DNA of 64,000 nucleotides from Methanobrevibacter gottschalkii DSM 11977 (GCF_003814835.1 NZ_RKRG01000004.1:58749-122748); one strand, 5' to 3'. Shown: positions 8,039 through 17,461, counted from the stretch's first letter. A program made the numbers and translations. The notes: generated by a model not told the origin, from the sequence alone.

Positions 8039-8377
8039 CTATTCTTTTTCAATTATAACTGCAGTTCCATAAGTTAAAACTTCTTGCATGTTTTGAGAAA
8101 TACTATCAGAGTCCATTCTTACAGAAATAATTGCATTTGCACCCAATTCTTTTGCATGTTCAATACATCTTTGAATAGATTCTTCTCTTGAATCTTCCAT
8201 CATAGTAACATATTGTTTAATTTCTCCACCCAAAAGTCCTTTAAGACCAGCACCAATGTCTCCACCAATACCTCTTGCACGTACAGTTAAACCATATACA
8301 AATCCTTTATTTTCAACAATCTTATATCCTGAAATAAAATTTGCACTTGATATTGGGAATTCTTCCATACTAACCAT
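8039..8377 (-). CDS. YbjQ/UPF0145 family protein
   Basis: 112 residues. The family core is visible: GYKIVENKGFVYGLTVRARG, GGDIGAGLKGLLGGEI, then EESIQRCIEHAKELGANAIISVRMD and a C-terminal TYGTAVIIEK strand. These small pentamer-forming proteins are annotated as putative heavy-metal-binding; the real role is unknown. The frame is open further upstream to 8464, but that part reads as translated AT-rich DNA. The ATG at 8377 is preceded by GGTGAT at 4-nt spacing, so it is the start. Probably an operon with the following TIM-barrel gene. Confidence 0.85.
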   Translation of the reverse strand: MVSMEEFPISSANFISGYKIVENKGFVYGLTVRARGIGGDIGAGLKGLLGGEIKQYVTMMEDSREESIQRCIEHAKELGANAIISVRMDSDSISQNMQEVLTYGTAVIIEKE

Positions 8378-8528
8378 AATTATCACCATGTAATAATTAA
8401 TTTCAAGACATATATAATTTTTTATAAAAAAACAAATTACCGAAAAATAAGATAAAAATAACATTTATTTTTAAAAATAATTGATTAATGGATAAAATAC
8501 ATTAAAATTAAAACATTTTAAATAATAT

Positions 8529-8539
8529 AAAATATATAT
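8529..8539 (+). promoter_or_regulatory. TATA-like element upstream of serA
   Basis: AAAATATATAT lies about 42-52 nt before the serA ATG. This fits an archaeal promoter with a leader of about 20 nt that contains the GGTGA ribosome-binding site. The region is very AT-rich, so this is only a candidate. Confidence 0.35.
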
Positions 8540-8580
8540 CTATTATTAAATCATTTAAAATTAAATATTATGGTGAAAAA

Positions 8581-10155
8581 ATGAAAGTACTTATTGCTGA
8601 TGCTATTAACGAAAAGGGTATTGAAAATTTAAAAGAAGTAGCTGATGTTGTTGTTAACACCAGCATTACTCCTGATGAATTAGCAGATACCATCCATGAA
8701 TACAATGGAATTGTAGTAAGAAGCCGTACAAAATTAACTGCAGACATTATTGAAAAAGCAGACAATTTACAAATTATTGCAAGAGCAGGTGTCGGAGTAG
8801 ACAATATAGACCTTAATGCTGCAACTGAAAAAGGAATCATGGTTGTAAATTCCCCAGAATCAACTTCAGTTACTGTAGCTGAACACACAATGGGATTAAT
8901 TTTAAGTATGGCACGTAAAATTTCTATAGCAGATAAATCTGTTAAAGAAGGAAAATGGGAAAAGAAAAAATTCATGGGTGTGGAACTTAGAAACAAAACC
9001 CTTGGTGTAATAGGAATGGGAAGAATTGGATCTCAAGTAGTAAATAGATGTAAAGCGTTTGGAATGGATGCAATGGCATACGATCCATATTTACCAGAAG
9101 AAGTTGCAAAACAAATGTGTGTGGATTTAACTGATTTAGAAACTGTTCTTAAAAATGCAGATTTCATTACAATCCATGTACCCCTTACACCTGAAACTAA
9201 ACACTCAATTTCCACAGAACAATTCGAAATAATGAAAGATACTGCATTTATCGTAAATTGTGCTCGTGGTGGAATCATTGATGAAAAAGCATTATATGAT
9301 GCATTGGTTAATGATAAAATTGGTGGTGCTGCACTTGACGTGTATGAAGAAGAACCTCCTGCTGAAGATTCAAAATTATTTGAACTTGACAATATTGTTT
9401 TAACACCCCACATAGCAGCTTCAACTAAAGAAGCTCAAAGAGATGCTGCCATTATTGTAGCTGATGAAATTATAGATTTAGCAAATGGAAATACTCCTAA
9501 AAATGTATTGAACCTTCCACGTATCGATAAAAATACTTACAATGAATTATCTCCATACATGGAATTATGTGAAAAATTAGGTTGTTTTGTTTCTCAAGGA
9601 ATTAATGGCAAACTCAAAGAAATTGAAATTATTTACAGCGGAGAACTTTCCGAAATTGATAACCTCGAAATATTATCCAGAACTGTCATTCAAGGTGCTG
9701 TAAATCCATTCTTAAGTTCACCAGTAAACGCAGTTAATGCTGCATTAGTTGCTAAAGATAGAGGAATCAGCATTACTGAAGGTAGAAAAAATAATTCAAA
9801 AGGATATGAATCCTTAATTAAAGTTATTGCTAAAAGTGAAAATGAAACCTTCACGGCTGAAGGAACCCAATTACATGAATCCAGAATTTTAAAAGTAAAC
9901 GATTATTGGGTTGATGTTATTCCTAAAGGACACATGTTCATTGCTAAATATGAAGATGTTCCTGGAAGTATTGGTAAAATTGGTACTAAATTAGGCGAGC
10001 ATAATGTAAACATTGGAATTATGCAAGTTGGAAGAGATGAAAAAGGTGGAAGAGCAATTATGGTTCTAACTTTAGATAAAGAAGTGCCAAAAGAAGTAAT
10101 TAGTGAAATCCAAGCTTTAGATAATGTTTATGAAGCTACTGGAATTGAATTATAA
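8581..10155 (+). CDS. serA: D-3-phosphoglycerate dehydrogenase
   Basis: First step of serine synthesis: oxidises 3-phosphoglycerate to 3-phosphohydroxypyruvate with NAD. 524 residues, the long form. The catalytic and NAD domains show [12 protein letters not shown] (near 142), [10 protein letters not shown] (near 229, the substrate Arg) and PHIAAST (near 278, the catalytic His). An intervening domain follows, then a C-terminal ACT domain ([20 protein letters not shown] near 463) that usually senses serine. The start has GGTGA 5 nt upstream. Single gene with its own promoter and a hairpin terminator. Confidence 0.96.
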   Translation: MKVLIADAINEKGIENLKEVADVVVNTSITPDELADTIHEYNGIVVRSRTKLTADIIEKADNLQIIARAGVGVDNIDLNAATEKGIMVVNSPESTSVTVAEHTMGLILSMARKISIADKSVKEGKWEKKKFMGVELRNKTLGVIGMGRIGSQVVNRCKAFGMDAMAYDPYLPEEVAKQMCVDLTDLETVLKNADFITIHVPLTPETKHSISTEQFEIMKDTAFIVNCARGGIIDEKALYDALVNDKIGGAALDVYEEEPPAEDSKLFELDNIVLTPHIAASTKEAQRDAAIIVADEIIDLANGNTPKNVLNLPRIDKNTYNELSPYMELCEKLGCFVSQGINGKLKEIEIIYSGELSEIDNLEILSRTVIQGAVNPFLSSPVNAVNAALVAKDRGISITEGRKNNSKGYESLIKVIAKSENETFTAEGTQLHESRILKVNDYWVDVIPKGHMFIAKYEDVPGSIGKIGTKLGEHNVNIGIMQVGRDEKGGRAIMVLTLDKEVPKEVISEIQALDNVYEATGIEL

Positions 10156-10183
10156 AAAACAATTTTCACCATGATTGTTTTTT
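10154..10183 (+). terminator. serA hairpin terminator
   Basis: AAAAAACAAT (10154-10163) pairs with ATTGTTTTTT (10174-10183) around a 10-nt loop and is followed by a T-rich run. It overlaps the serA stop codon and separates it from the convergent JAMM gene. Confidence 0.6.
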
Positions 10184-10201
10184 ATTTTTTTCTTTAAAAA
10201 A

Positions 10202-10882
10202 TCAGTCTTTAAATCGCCTTGAAATTTTTTTGACATTGCCATCATTATTAAGTTCTATTTTTATTACATTATTCGGTAGTTGATTGTTTATTTGATTCCT
10301 TTTTTCGAATTCATCATAGTGATTGACTTTTTCCTCATCAAGATTTTTGAAAAATTCATCATCATCTTCATCGAAAAATCCTGGTTTAAACTCATCATTA
10401 TCAGTCAGTACATCATCCTCATCAAAAAATTCATCAAGATCATCATTGACCAAATAAGCATAATCACCAACAATATAATCAATAGATTCTCCATGCCTAT
10501 CATATGCTTTAAATGTATTGTAAGAGTAAGGCAAACATACAATCATATGAAAATATCCGTTTTTTGAAAAAGTCATCAAATCAGCATCTGACGGACTTGC
10601 ACTTGGTCCAGGGTGTGAGTGAACTGATCCAAAGTATTTTGTATTCATTGGAACCATCTCACTGTGAATGACAGCCCCAGTCTCGCAGGTTTCACCAGGA
10701 ATAAATATTAAACCAGTAATGTACAATATCCTGTTTTTAATTTTACCATCCAAAAATGCTAAAAATTCATTTGGATATGCCTGTTTTGAATAATAAATTA
10801 CAGAGTTCAGAACTTCCCGATCAACTCTAACCTCTTCAAATTCGTCATCATTATTTCCGAATAACTTTGAAATAAAACTCAT
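10202..10882 (-). CDS. JAMM/MPN+ metalloprotease-like protein with acidic tail
   Basis: 226 residues. Residues 20-145 form a JAB1/MPN domain with the complete zinc site: Glu39 and the H-x-H-x7-S-x2-D motif formed by His88, His90, Ser98 and Asp101 (SVHSHPGPSASPSDAD). Archaeal JAMM enzymes remove SAMP (ubiquitin-like) modifiers or act in Moco/sulfur carrier maturation. Residues about 145-195 are very rich in Asp, Glu and Phe, a disordered acidic region not typical of the short archaeal forms. The start overlaps the Thg1-like stop by 4 nt, so it is the last gene of the PRC-nadX-Thg1 operon. Activity is likely, target unknown. Confidence 0.85.
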   Translation of the reverse strand: MSFISKLFGNNDDEFEEVRVDREVLNSVIYYSKQAYPNEFLAFLDGKIKNRILYITGLIFIPGETCETGAVIHSEMVPMNTKYFGSVHSHPGPSASPSDADLMTFSKNGYFHMIVCLPYSYNTFKAYDRHGESIDYIVGDYAYLVNDDLDEFFDEDDVLTDNDEFKPGFFDEDDDEFFKNLDEEKVNHYDEFEKRNQINNQLPNNVIKIELNNDGNVKKISRRFKD

Positions 10883-11601
10883 TTTAAAACACCCATGTTC
10901 TTAAAGAATTCTTTGTTAAATTTTGGAAGATTCCAATCTGTGCAAACATAACTTCTGTATGATATCTGTTTTTTATTTTCTTTTTTGTTGAAACCTACAA
11001 CTTTTTTATTTTTCCTATATACTCCAATTCCTCTTTTTTTATAAGTGTCAATGTCATTTAAGTTAATGCCATTTTGGAATAATAATTCATGTATATCACT
11101 TAAGTTCATGCCTTTTATTTTATTATTTGACAGATTTTCCGGATAGTTAGATCTAAGGTGAAATATGCCATGGGAATTAACACAGTTCCTCCAGGATTCA
11201 TCCTGTCTCCATTTGAAATATTCTAAAACATCATCATCTGAAATTGGAATAACACGTGAGTCAAAAGAAGGTGGTTTTTTGAATTTGGCATTATAATTAA
11301 TAACAAAAGAACTGGATGCAAAACTGGCCATTACTGAATCGATTTTTTCGATTCTGCCATTGAAGGGAATATTATCTAAAAGAAGACTTATTTCATCTGA
11401 GAATGCATAAATAAAAATAGGTGAAAACTCTTTAAATAAATCTTCACAAACTTTAGAAAGAACTTTATAGAAATTTTCATCATATGGTTTAATTAAATTT
11501 AAATCACGAGCTAATTGATGAAAATTCCTACCATCCAAACGAACAATAATTTTAGAGTTTATTGGAACTTTCAGCGAAGAATAAACTTCATACTCCTTCA
11601 T
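10879..11601 (-). CDS. tRNA(His) guanylyltransferase-like protein (Thg1/TLP)
   Basis: Thg1 family: 3'-5' nucleotide polymerases. Eukaryotic Thg1 adds G-1 to tRNA-His; archaeal TLPs repair 5'-truncated tRNAs in a template-dependent way. 240 residues. The metal-binding motifs are present: RLDGRNFHQL (Asp23) and AFSDEISLL (Asp69-Glu70). DESWRNCVNSHG near residue 133 and the C-terminal Thg1C region are also recognisable. The start shares its base with the nadX stop, and the stop overlaps the JAMM gene, so the three are translationally coupled. Confidence 0.88.
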   Translation of the reverse strand: MKEYEVYSSLKVPINSKIIVRLDGRNFHQLARDLNLIKPYDENFYKVLSKVCEDLFKEFSPIFIYAFSDEISLLLDNIPFNGRIEKIDSVMASFASSSFVINYNAKFKKPPSFDSRVIPISDDDVLEYFKWRQDESWRNCVNSHGIFHLRSNYPENLSNNKIKGMNLSDIHELLFQNGINLNDIDTYKKRGIGVYRKNKKVVGFNKKENKKQISYRSYVCTDWNLPKFNKEFFKNMGVLK

Positions 11602-12365
11602 TACATACCCACACTAATGGTTTCATTGAAACTTTTAAGTAGTCTAATTGCTGAAAGTGCCGCTAACATGCTTGTTTTAGGGTTAGCTTCACAAGGGAAA
11701 TTCATTGTGGTTGTTTTAAATTCACCAAAATCCCCTTTAGCAGTAATTTCATGAACATTTCTATCAACTTTAGGATCAACAATAATCTTTACATCAATGT
11801 CCCTGTTACATGCCATACTAATTGTTGCCGCTACATTAATGTTTAATGGAAATTGTTTGACCGCTTCGGAAGCTTTTCCTTCGAATAAAACTTCCTCAAT
11901 ATCAATATTTTTTCCAAGAGATCTTGGAGATTTACGGGTTACAAGATTAATTTCTTTAAGACCGAATTTAGCTACCGCTTTAATTCCATCGAGGCCAACA
12001 ACAGCACCAGATGGCAAATGTATTTTAGCATTATTCTCTCTGGCAATTTTTAAAACTTCATTATAAAAATCTTTATCCATAAATGCACCAATACTCATAG
12101 TAATCATGTCAATTCCTTTTTTAAGAATAATTGGAGCATATTTTTTAACTGAATCTGGTGAAGCACATTCCAAAACTAAATCCACATCATTCAACATGTC
12201 ATCAAAATTAAGTACTGCTACACCACCAGCCAAACTTGCCAAATTCTCTGCTCTTTCTACATCTTTATCAAAAAAGTATGCAATTTCAATACCATTATTT
12301 TCAGGAGCGATGCTGCCAGTAATAATATTAGCAATAGCCCCGCAGCCTATAATACCGACTTTCAT
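11601..12365 (-). CDS. nadX: L-aspartate dehydrogenase
   Basis: Converts L-aspartate to iminoaspartate with NAD(P), the oxygen-independent first step of NAD synthesis; NadA (35735) and NadC (33190) complete the route. About 254 residues with N-terminal MKVGIIGCGAIAN, LPSGAVVGLDGI near 129, and the C-terminal INVAATISMACN and NPKTSMLAALSAIRLL segments. I use ATG 12365; the GTG 9 nt upstream is part of the ribosome-binding sequence AGTG. It lies 48 nt downstream of the PRC-barrel gene. Confidence 0.93.
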   Translation of the reverse strand: MKVGIIGCGAIANIITGSIAPENNGIEIAYFFDKDVERAENLASLAGGVAVLNFDDMLNDVDLVLECASPDSVKKYAPIILKKGIDMITMSIGAFMDKDFYNEVLKIARENNAKIHLPSGAVVGLDGIKAVAKFGLKEINLVTRKSPRSLGKNIDIEEVLFEGKASEAVKQFPLNINVAATISMACNRDIDVKIIVDPKVDRNVHEITAKGDFGEFKTTTMNFPCEANPKTSMLAALSAIRLLKSFNETISVGM

Positions 12366-12413
12366 AAAAAACACTCTTAAAAAAATTTTAAAAAAAATAA
12401 ATGAAAGATAAAT

Positions 12414-12815
12414 CTATAATCTTTCAGCATCAAATTGAACTTGAGTTTCTTGTGGTTGAGTTTCAGGTTGTTTTGGAGCTACAGCATCAGGAACTTGCGG
12501 TTCAGGGTTTATTTTTTTAATATCTCTAGGGTTAATTAACATGATATCTCCAATAGCTTGAACCTTATCAAAGTCCACTGTTAATAAATCATTTTGGAAA
12601 GATTTCATATCATTTTCTTCCGGAACTTCCCCACGGATACTTCCTAAAAAAGAGTTAAGAACACCAGCAGGTTTTCTTTCTTGTTCAATAGCTCTAACCT
12701 GTAATTTTGAAATAGTTCCTAACCTAATATTAAGAACAACATCTTCTACACGACCAACATAATGTCCTGTGTTAGTATAAATATCTAAACTGCGTAATTT
12801 TGAAACTTCTACCAT
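12414..12815 (-). CDS. PRC-barrel domain protein
   Basis: 133 residues. The N-terminal half is a PRC barrel (SLDIYTNTGHYVGRVEDVVL near residue 9, ISKLQVRAIE near 35, DIMLINPRDIKKI near 91). The Pro/Gln-rich tail after residue 105 looks disordered. PRC-barrel proteins bind RNA or protein partners in ribosome maturation and photosynthesis, and archaeal ones have been linked to cell division. First gene of the operon with nadX, Thg1-like and JAMM. Confidence 0.85.
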   Translation of the reverse strand: MVEVSKLRSLDIYTNTGHYVGRVEDVVLNIRLGTISKLQVRAIEQERKPAGVLNSFLGSIRGEVPEENDMKSFQNDLLTVDFDKVQAIGDIMLINPRDIKKINPEPQVPDAVAPKQPETQPQETQVQFDAERL

Positions 12816-12972
12816 TTTTACACCACATAATATTAAATAAATATGTATAAATTTATTTTATTGTTAATATAAATAGTTTTTTATTTACAATTGATTTAAA
12901 TAAGTCATATTCTACAAAAAATTTATTAAATTATAAATTTAAAGTATAATTTAGATTAAAAGGAGACTTGAA

Positions 12973-13695
12973 ATGTGGGATACAACAAAAGATTATAGAA
13001 TTTTAGTAGCAAGTAAAGCAAGAGAAAATTATCTCAATCTCATTCCAACAGCTTCTTTTAGAGGAAGTTGGAACAAAAAACAAGCTATTGATTTAGGAAA
13101 ACAAATGAATAGCGATTTCCAATCATTAATTTATTCCTACCTCGAAGGAGAGGAATTAGTAAACTCTCCGGATGTTGCATCATTAAAAGAAAAAGGGGAA
13201 AAAATTATTGAATATTTAGGAGGTCCAGATTGGAATAAGAAATTCTTAAGTAATGCTCCTAAAGAAGATAGGGAAAAAACCCAAGAAAATATTGCAAAAG
13301 TAAGATTTTTCTTAGATACAATTATTGGCTTAAAAGACAGATTATCTCTTGGTCCGATTAATGATCCCATTATTGGGGTTGACATTAGAGTTGGGGAGGT
13401 AATGAGCGTTACTAAACATCCTAAAAATGACAAATTACTGATCTGTAATGTGAATCTTGGAAAACGTGCAATTACAGTCCTCACTAACGATTTAAATGTT
13501 AAAGATGATAACAAAGTTGGTGTCTCCCTACTCCCACCACAATCCTTTAGTGACATTGTAAGTGAAGGAATGTTCCTTGGAATGAATGGAAATATACTTA
13601 AAAGTGTTGAAGGAGAACTTGGTGAAATGCCAAAAGGAATTCCAATGGAATCCCTTAACGAAACACGCAACCTTGTTGAAAACTATCTAAAATAA
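12973..13695 (+). CDS. tRNA-binding OB-fold (EMAPII/MetRS-beta type) protein
   Basis: 240 residues. Residues 1-120 are a helical domain without a recognised motif. From about residue 130 there is a tRNA-binding OB fold of the MetRS C-terminal/Trbp111 type (VDIRVGEVMSVTKHPKNDKL, then CNVNLGKRAITVLTN, GVSLLPPQSF and MFLGMNG). Such proteins bind the tRNA elbow and assist aminoacyl-tRNA synthetases in trans. A full terminator follows. The ATG has AGGAGAC upstream. Confidence 0.85.
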   Translation: MWDTTKDYRILVASKARENYLNLIPTASFRGSWNKKQAIDLGKQMNSDFQSLIYSYLEGEELVNSPDVASLKEKGEKIIEYLGGPDWNKKFLSNAPKEDREKTQENIAKVRFFLDTIIGLKDRLSLGPINDPIIGVDIRVGEVMSVTKHPKNDKLLICNVNLGKRAITVLTNDLNVKDDNKVGVSLLPPQSFSDIVSEGMFLGMNGNILKSVEGELGEMPKGIPMESLNETRNLVENYLK

Positions 13696-13715
13696 GTCTA
13701 ATTAACTTATTTTTT
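13689..13715. terminator. Bidirectional hairpin terminator
   Basis: AAAATAAGT (13689-13697) pairs with ACTTATTTT from 13705 around a 7-nt loop, flanked by A and T runs. It overlaps the stop of the tRNA-binding gene and directly precedes the end of the convergent aldehyde dehydrogenase gene, so it can serve both strands. Confidence 0.6.
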
Positions 13716-13716
13716 A

Positions 13717-15129
13717 TTATCTTAAATTTAGACCTATTAATTTTGTTTTAGTCATTTCATCAACTGCATATTTTATTCCTTCTTTGCCAACACCACTGTT
13801 TTTAAATCCCCCAAAAGGCATATTATCAGTTCTAAATGTGGACTGTTTATTAATAAAAACCGTTCCAGTTTCAATTTCTTGAGCACATCTCATTGCAGAT
13901 GCATAATCACCTGTGAATACACCTGCCTGAAGACCATAATCCGTGTTATTAGCAACTTCAATAGCCCCATCTACATTTTTAACACGAATAATAGGTGCTA
14001 CCGGACCAAATGTTTCATTTAAAATTAAATCCATGTCTGTTGTAACATTATCAATTACAGTGGCCTCGTAAAATGCACCATCACGATTACCTCCAGTTAA
14101 TATCTTTGCACCCATACTAACAGCATTATTAACTGTTTCTTCCACTTGTATCGCAGCTTTCTCGGAAATCAATGTTCCAAGAGTTGTTTTAGAATCCAAT
14201 GGATTTCCCATGACTAATTTTTGAGTTGCAGCCACTAATTTCTCTGCAAATTCATCGGCAATTTCATCTTCTACAATTACTCTTTTAACACCCATACAAA
14301 CCTGACCTGCATTTAAAAATGCTCCATTAACAATTCCTTTTACAGCATTATTTAAATCAGCATCTTTTAAAATAACTGTTGGGTCATTTCCGCCAAGTTC
14401 CAAAGTAGTTTTTTTCATTCCTGCTTTTTGTGAAATCATGAGTCCGGTTGTTACACTTCCAGTAAAAGAAATTTTGTTAACTTCCGGAGATACCACCAAA
14501 TGATCTCCAACTTCAGAACCATATCCTGTAACAACATTTACAACACCATCTGGAAATTCTTCATTTAATAATTCGCAGAATTTCATAACTGTTAATGGTG
14601 CTTCTGTTGGCGGTTTTACAATTACGGTATTTTTACATGCTATTGCTGGTGCTATTTTATGGATTGTCAAATTAAGAGGATAATTAAATGGGGTGATGGC
14701 CACTACAACACCCAATGGTACCTTTTGAGTAAATGCAAAAAATCCTTTACCTCCCATTCCTGCATCTAAAGGTACACTTTCACCATAAATTCTTTTTGCT
14801 TCTTCAGCTGCAAGTTTTAATGTTTCAATTGACCTATCAACTTCAAGTAGAGATTCAATTATAGGTTTTCCAACTTCCAAAGTTAAAGATTCGGCAAACA
14901 TCTGACGTTTTTCTTTTAATTTAAGAACAACATTGAACAAATTATTTGAAACTTTAAATGCTGACATTTCAGATAAACTTTCTCTGGCATTATTTGCAGA
15001 TTCAATAGCCAGTTCAGCAGTCTGTCTATGAGCAATTGGAACAGTATCAATTACTTCACCAGTATACGGATTAATTACATCTTCTAAATCTTCACTTGAA
15101 ATGTGTTTTCCGCCGATTAACATATCCAT
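13717..15129 (-). CDS. NAD(P)-dependent aldehyde dehydrogenase, probably lactaldehyde dehydrogenase
   Basis: 470 residues of the ALDH superfamily. Active-site parts: AITPFNYPLNLTIHKIAPA near 142, the base in TTLELGGNDPT near 236 and the catalytic Cys in FLNAGQVCMGVKR near 272, with ETFGPVAPIIRV near 374. In Methanobacteriales the best-studied relative is the CofA lactaldehyde dehydrogenase, which makes lactate for coenzyme F420. Non-phosphorylating glyceraldehyde-3-phosphate dehydrogenase is the main alternative, and sequence alone does not separate them. Monocistronic. Confidence 0.85.
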   Translation of the reverse strand: MDMLIGGKHISSEDLEDVINPYTGEVIDTVPIAHRQTAELAIESANNARESLSEMSAFKVSNNLFNVVLKLKEKRQMFAESLTLEVGKPIIESLLEVDRSIETLKLAAEEAKRIYGESVPLDAGMGGKGFFAFTQKVPLGVVVAITPFNYPLNLTIHKIAPAIACKNTVIVKPPTEAPLTVMKFCELLNEEFPDGVVNVVTGYGSEVGDHLVVSPEVNKISFTGSVTTGLMISQKAGMKKTTLELGGNDPTVILKDADLNNAVKGIVNGAFLNAGQVCMGVKRVIVEDEIADEFAEKLVAATQKLVMGNPLDSKTTLGTLISEKAAIQVEETVNNAVSMGAKILTGGNRDGAFYEATVIDNVTTDMDLILNETFGPVAPIIRVKNVDGAIEVANNTDYGLQAGVFTGDYASAMRCAQEIETGTVFINKQSTFRTDNMPFGGFKNSGVGKEGIKYAVDEMTKTKLIGLNLR

Positions 15130-15179
15130 TTTATCACCTTTAATTAATATTTTATATTAGAAATATTAAATATTCACCT

Positions 15180-15761
15180 ATGGAAACTACAAGATTTGAA
15201 ACATTTTTTGATGCAATCATAGCAATTATCATAACAGTTCTTGTTTTAAAAGTTCCCCAACCAGCAACCCCAACGATTGGTGCTATTTTAAAGTTAAATA
15301 CAATATTTATTGCATATTTAATCAGTTTTTTAACTTTATACAACCTTTGGTATGCCAATCATAATCTGCTTAAAATTATAGATATTATTGACAATTCAGC
15401 TGTTTGGAGTTATGGAGCAATGACATTTATCCTTTCATTATTACCCTATTTTACTCTTTGGCTTGCTAATGATATTAATTCAATACCTGCAGAAACAATG
15501 TTCGGATTAATATTCATTTTTACACATATTTTCAATAGATTGGCTACTAAATCAATTTATAGAAGCAACCCCTATAATAAACAGTTGATTGAATTGAATT
15601 TTGATTCACATATCCAAAGTATCCCATTAATTATTTTAATCATCGGATTTATCCTAACTTATACAATTTATGCTCCTGGAATCTATGTTAGCTGTCTGCT
15701 TGCAGTTATTTTTTGGATTTCTCTCAGTAAAATAAAAAGAGGATGTAATAATGGAAACTGA
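15180..15761 (+). CDS. TMEM175-like (DUF1211) cation channel protein, copy 1
   Basis: 193 residues with six hydrophobic segments. The N-terminal signature RFETFFDAIIAIIITVLVLK matches helix 1 of the TMEM175 family, in which Ile/Leu residues form the pore gate; the usual FSD is FFD here. Bacterial and archaeal members are tetrameric K+-permeable channels. It overlaps the second copy by 11 nt (ATGGAAACTGA), so both are made together and could form a hetero-oligomer (inference). Confidence 0.8.
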   Translation: METTRFETFFDAIIAIIITVLVLKVPQPATPTIGAILKLNTIFIAYLISFLTLYNLWYANHNLLKIIDIIDNSAVWSYGAMTFILSLLPYFTLWLANDINSIPAETMFGLIFIFTHIFNRLATKSIYRSNPYNKQLIELNFDSHIQSIPLIILIIGFILTYTIYAPGIYVSCLLAVIFWISLSKIKRGCNNGN

Positions 15762-16323
15762 AAGATTTGAAGCATTATTTGATGCAATTTTAGCAATTAT
15801 AATTACAATGATTGTTTTGGAAATTCCCCTTGCAAGCACAGGCAGTTGGGAAGCTCTTTTTGATTTAAAATATGAGTTTCTGATTTATGCAGTCAGTTTT
15901 ATAGTATGTTTTAACTTTTGGAATTACAACAATAATATATTCCATCTTGTAAATAAGATAGATTATAAAGTTATTTGGACAATGGCAATTACATTATTTG
16001 TATTTTCATTTTTACCATATCTTACCTCATTTGTTGGTGAAAACTTCTATTTATTCCTACCACAATTTTTGTATGGTTTGAGCTTTATCATCACTGCAAT
16101 CCTTTCAATGATAATTGGTAACTTCCTAAAACAAGCAGATCCTGGAAATATTGCATTGCATATTGCATTAAGTAAGCACTATCCGATGTATGCAACTATA
16201 ATCACAGTTTCAATTGGAATGATTATTGGTTATTTCATATATCCTCCAGCAATTATTGCATGTTGTTTACTTTCCATTTTAGGAGTATGGTTCATACCAA
16301 GAATTATATTCCACATGAAATAG
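15751..16323 (+). CDS. TMEM175-like (DUF1211) cation channel protein, copy 2
   Basis: 190 residues, six hydrophobic segments. The signature RFEALFDAILAIIITMIVLE is close to copy 1 (LFD instead of FSD). It is clearly diverged from copy 1 outside helix 1, so this is an old duplication and not a recent copy. AGGATG precedes the start inside the end of copy 1. A short GCAAT/ATTGC hairpin lies just past the stop. Confidence 0.8.
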   Translation: METERFEALFDAILAIIITMIVLEIPLASTGSWEALFDLKYEFLIYAVSFIVCFNFWNYNNNIFHLVNKIDYKVIWTMAITLFVFSFLPYLTSFVGENFYLFLPQFLYGLSFIITAILSMIIGNFLKQADPGNIALHIALSKHYPMYATIITVSIGMIIGYFIYPPAIIACCLLSILGVWFIPRIIFHMK

Positions 16324-16478
16324 CAATTAAAATTTATTGCATGTAAAAACTTAACATGACTGTTTTTATAAAATAACAATAGATATTGCCGAATATCATG
16401 GAAAATTAATATTTCCTAGAAAAAAATCTAATTCTAGAAAAAATATTAAAATTCATAAAAATTAAAAAAATAATTTAT

Positions 16479-17426
16479 TTATTCTTCAATAAAATAACTG
16501 TTTAATAAATAAGCAATTATTGAACCTGCAAAGTTCTGCCAAACAGAATATAATGCTCCAGGAACAGTTGCAATCAATAAATTTGGAAAATGAGTTTTTG
16601 CAAGACTGGTTGACAATCCAGAATTTTGAAAAGCAAGCTCAATAGCTATTGTAATAATATGTTCCCTTTTCATTCCAAATAAATAACCCATCAAACAACC
16701 TAATGCCATTGCTAAGAAATATTGAGTTATGATAACTACCATTATAACAAGAGATGATGTTAAAATAGCTTGTTTATTTGCACCCATTATCCCTGCAACA
16801 ATCACACAAACTACAATTGCTGAAATTCCCGGCAGATATTCCTCTAAAATTTTACAAAATGAGGGGAATTTATAATTAAGCAATAATCCCAATATGACAG
16901 GAACAATTACAATCTGAACAATAGATAAAAACATATCCACCGGATTGAAAGCAATCTGATTGCCGATTAACACCAAAGTTATCAAAGGAGTTACAATAGG
17001 TGATAAAAAAGTAGATATTGCTGTTAAAGATACTGATAATGCCACATCTCCTTTTGCAAGAAATGTTATTACATCAGAAGCAGTACCCCCCGGAACTGTG
17101 CCAACTAAGATAACTCCAACAGTTAGTGCTGCATCAAGGGAAAAAATACTTGCAAGAGCAAATGCTAAAAAAGGCATTATAATATATTGAGATGAAATTC
17201 CAATAATAATTTCTTTAGGATTTTTAAACACACTTATGAAATTATCCACCTTAAGGGTTGTCCCCATAGTGAAAAGAACAATGCTTAAAAGCAAATTTAA
17301 AATATTAAGATTACCATAGCTATTTAAAACCCAATTAAATGAAATTGGATAAATTAAAGCAATGACAACTAAAAATAAAAGAATTAAACAATAATACTTT
17401 TCAATAAATTTAAAAACCAAATTCAT
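16479..17426 (-). CDS. Bile acid:Na+ symporter (BASS/SBF) family transporter
   Basis: 315 residues, about nine to ten transmembrane helices. Family signatures: SIVLFTMGTTLKVDNF near 48, GVILVGTVPGGTASDVITFLAKGDVALSV near 105-133 and EHIITIAIELAFQNSGLS near 255. BASS proteins import organic anions with Na+; archaeal and bacterial substrates include pantoate, 2-keto acids and others. Nothing in the context identifies the substrate. Monocistronic. Confidence 0.85.
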   Translation of the reverse strand: MNLVFKFIEKYYCLILLFLVVIALIYPISFNWVLNSYGNLNILNLLLSIVLFTMGTTLKVDNFISVFKNPKEIIIGISSQYIIMPFLAFALASIFSLDAALTVGVILVGTVPGGTASDVITFLAKGDVALSVSLTAISTFLSPIVTPLITLVLIGNQIAFNPVDMFLSIVQIVIVPVILGLLLNYKFPSFCKILEEYLPGISAIVVCVIVAGIMGANKQAILTSSLVIMVVIITQYFLAMALGCLMGYLFGMKREHIITIAIELAFQNSGLSTSLAKTHFPNLLIATVPGALYSVWQNFAGSIIAYLLNSYFIEE

Positions 17427-17461
17427 AGTATAATATACAATTTAATGAAATAAATATCTGA

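Noticed and set aside
8378..8464. 29-residue N-terminal extension of the YbjQ-like protein with a signal-peptide look
   Set aside because: The hydrophobic extension comes from AT-rich upstream DNA; ATG 8377 has a perfect GGTGAT and gives the usual family length.
10280..10567. 95-residue plus-strand frame rich in Ile and Phe inside the JAMM gene
   Set aside because: It is the antisense of the Asp/Glu-rich tail (GAT/GAA codons read as ATC/TTC), so its composition is an artefact.
16324..16478. Repeated CTAGAAAAAA units and a small hairpin after the TMEM175-like pair
   Set aside because: Two short AT-rich repeats are not above expectation; the hairpin lacks a clear T-run.
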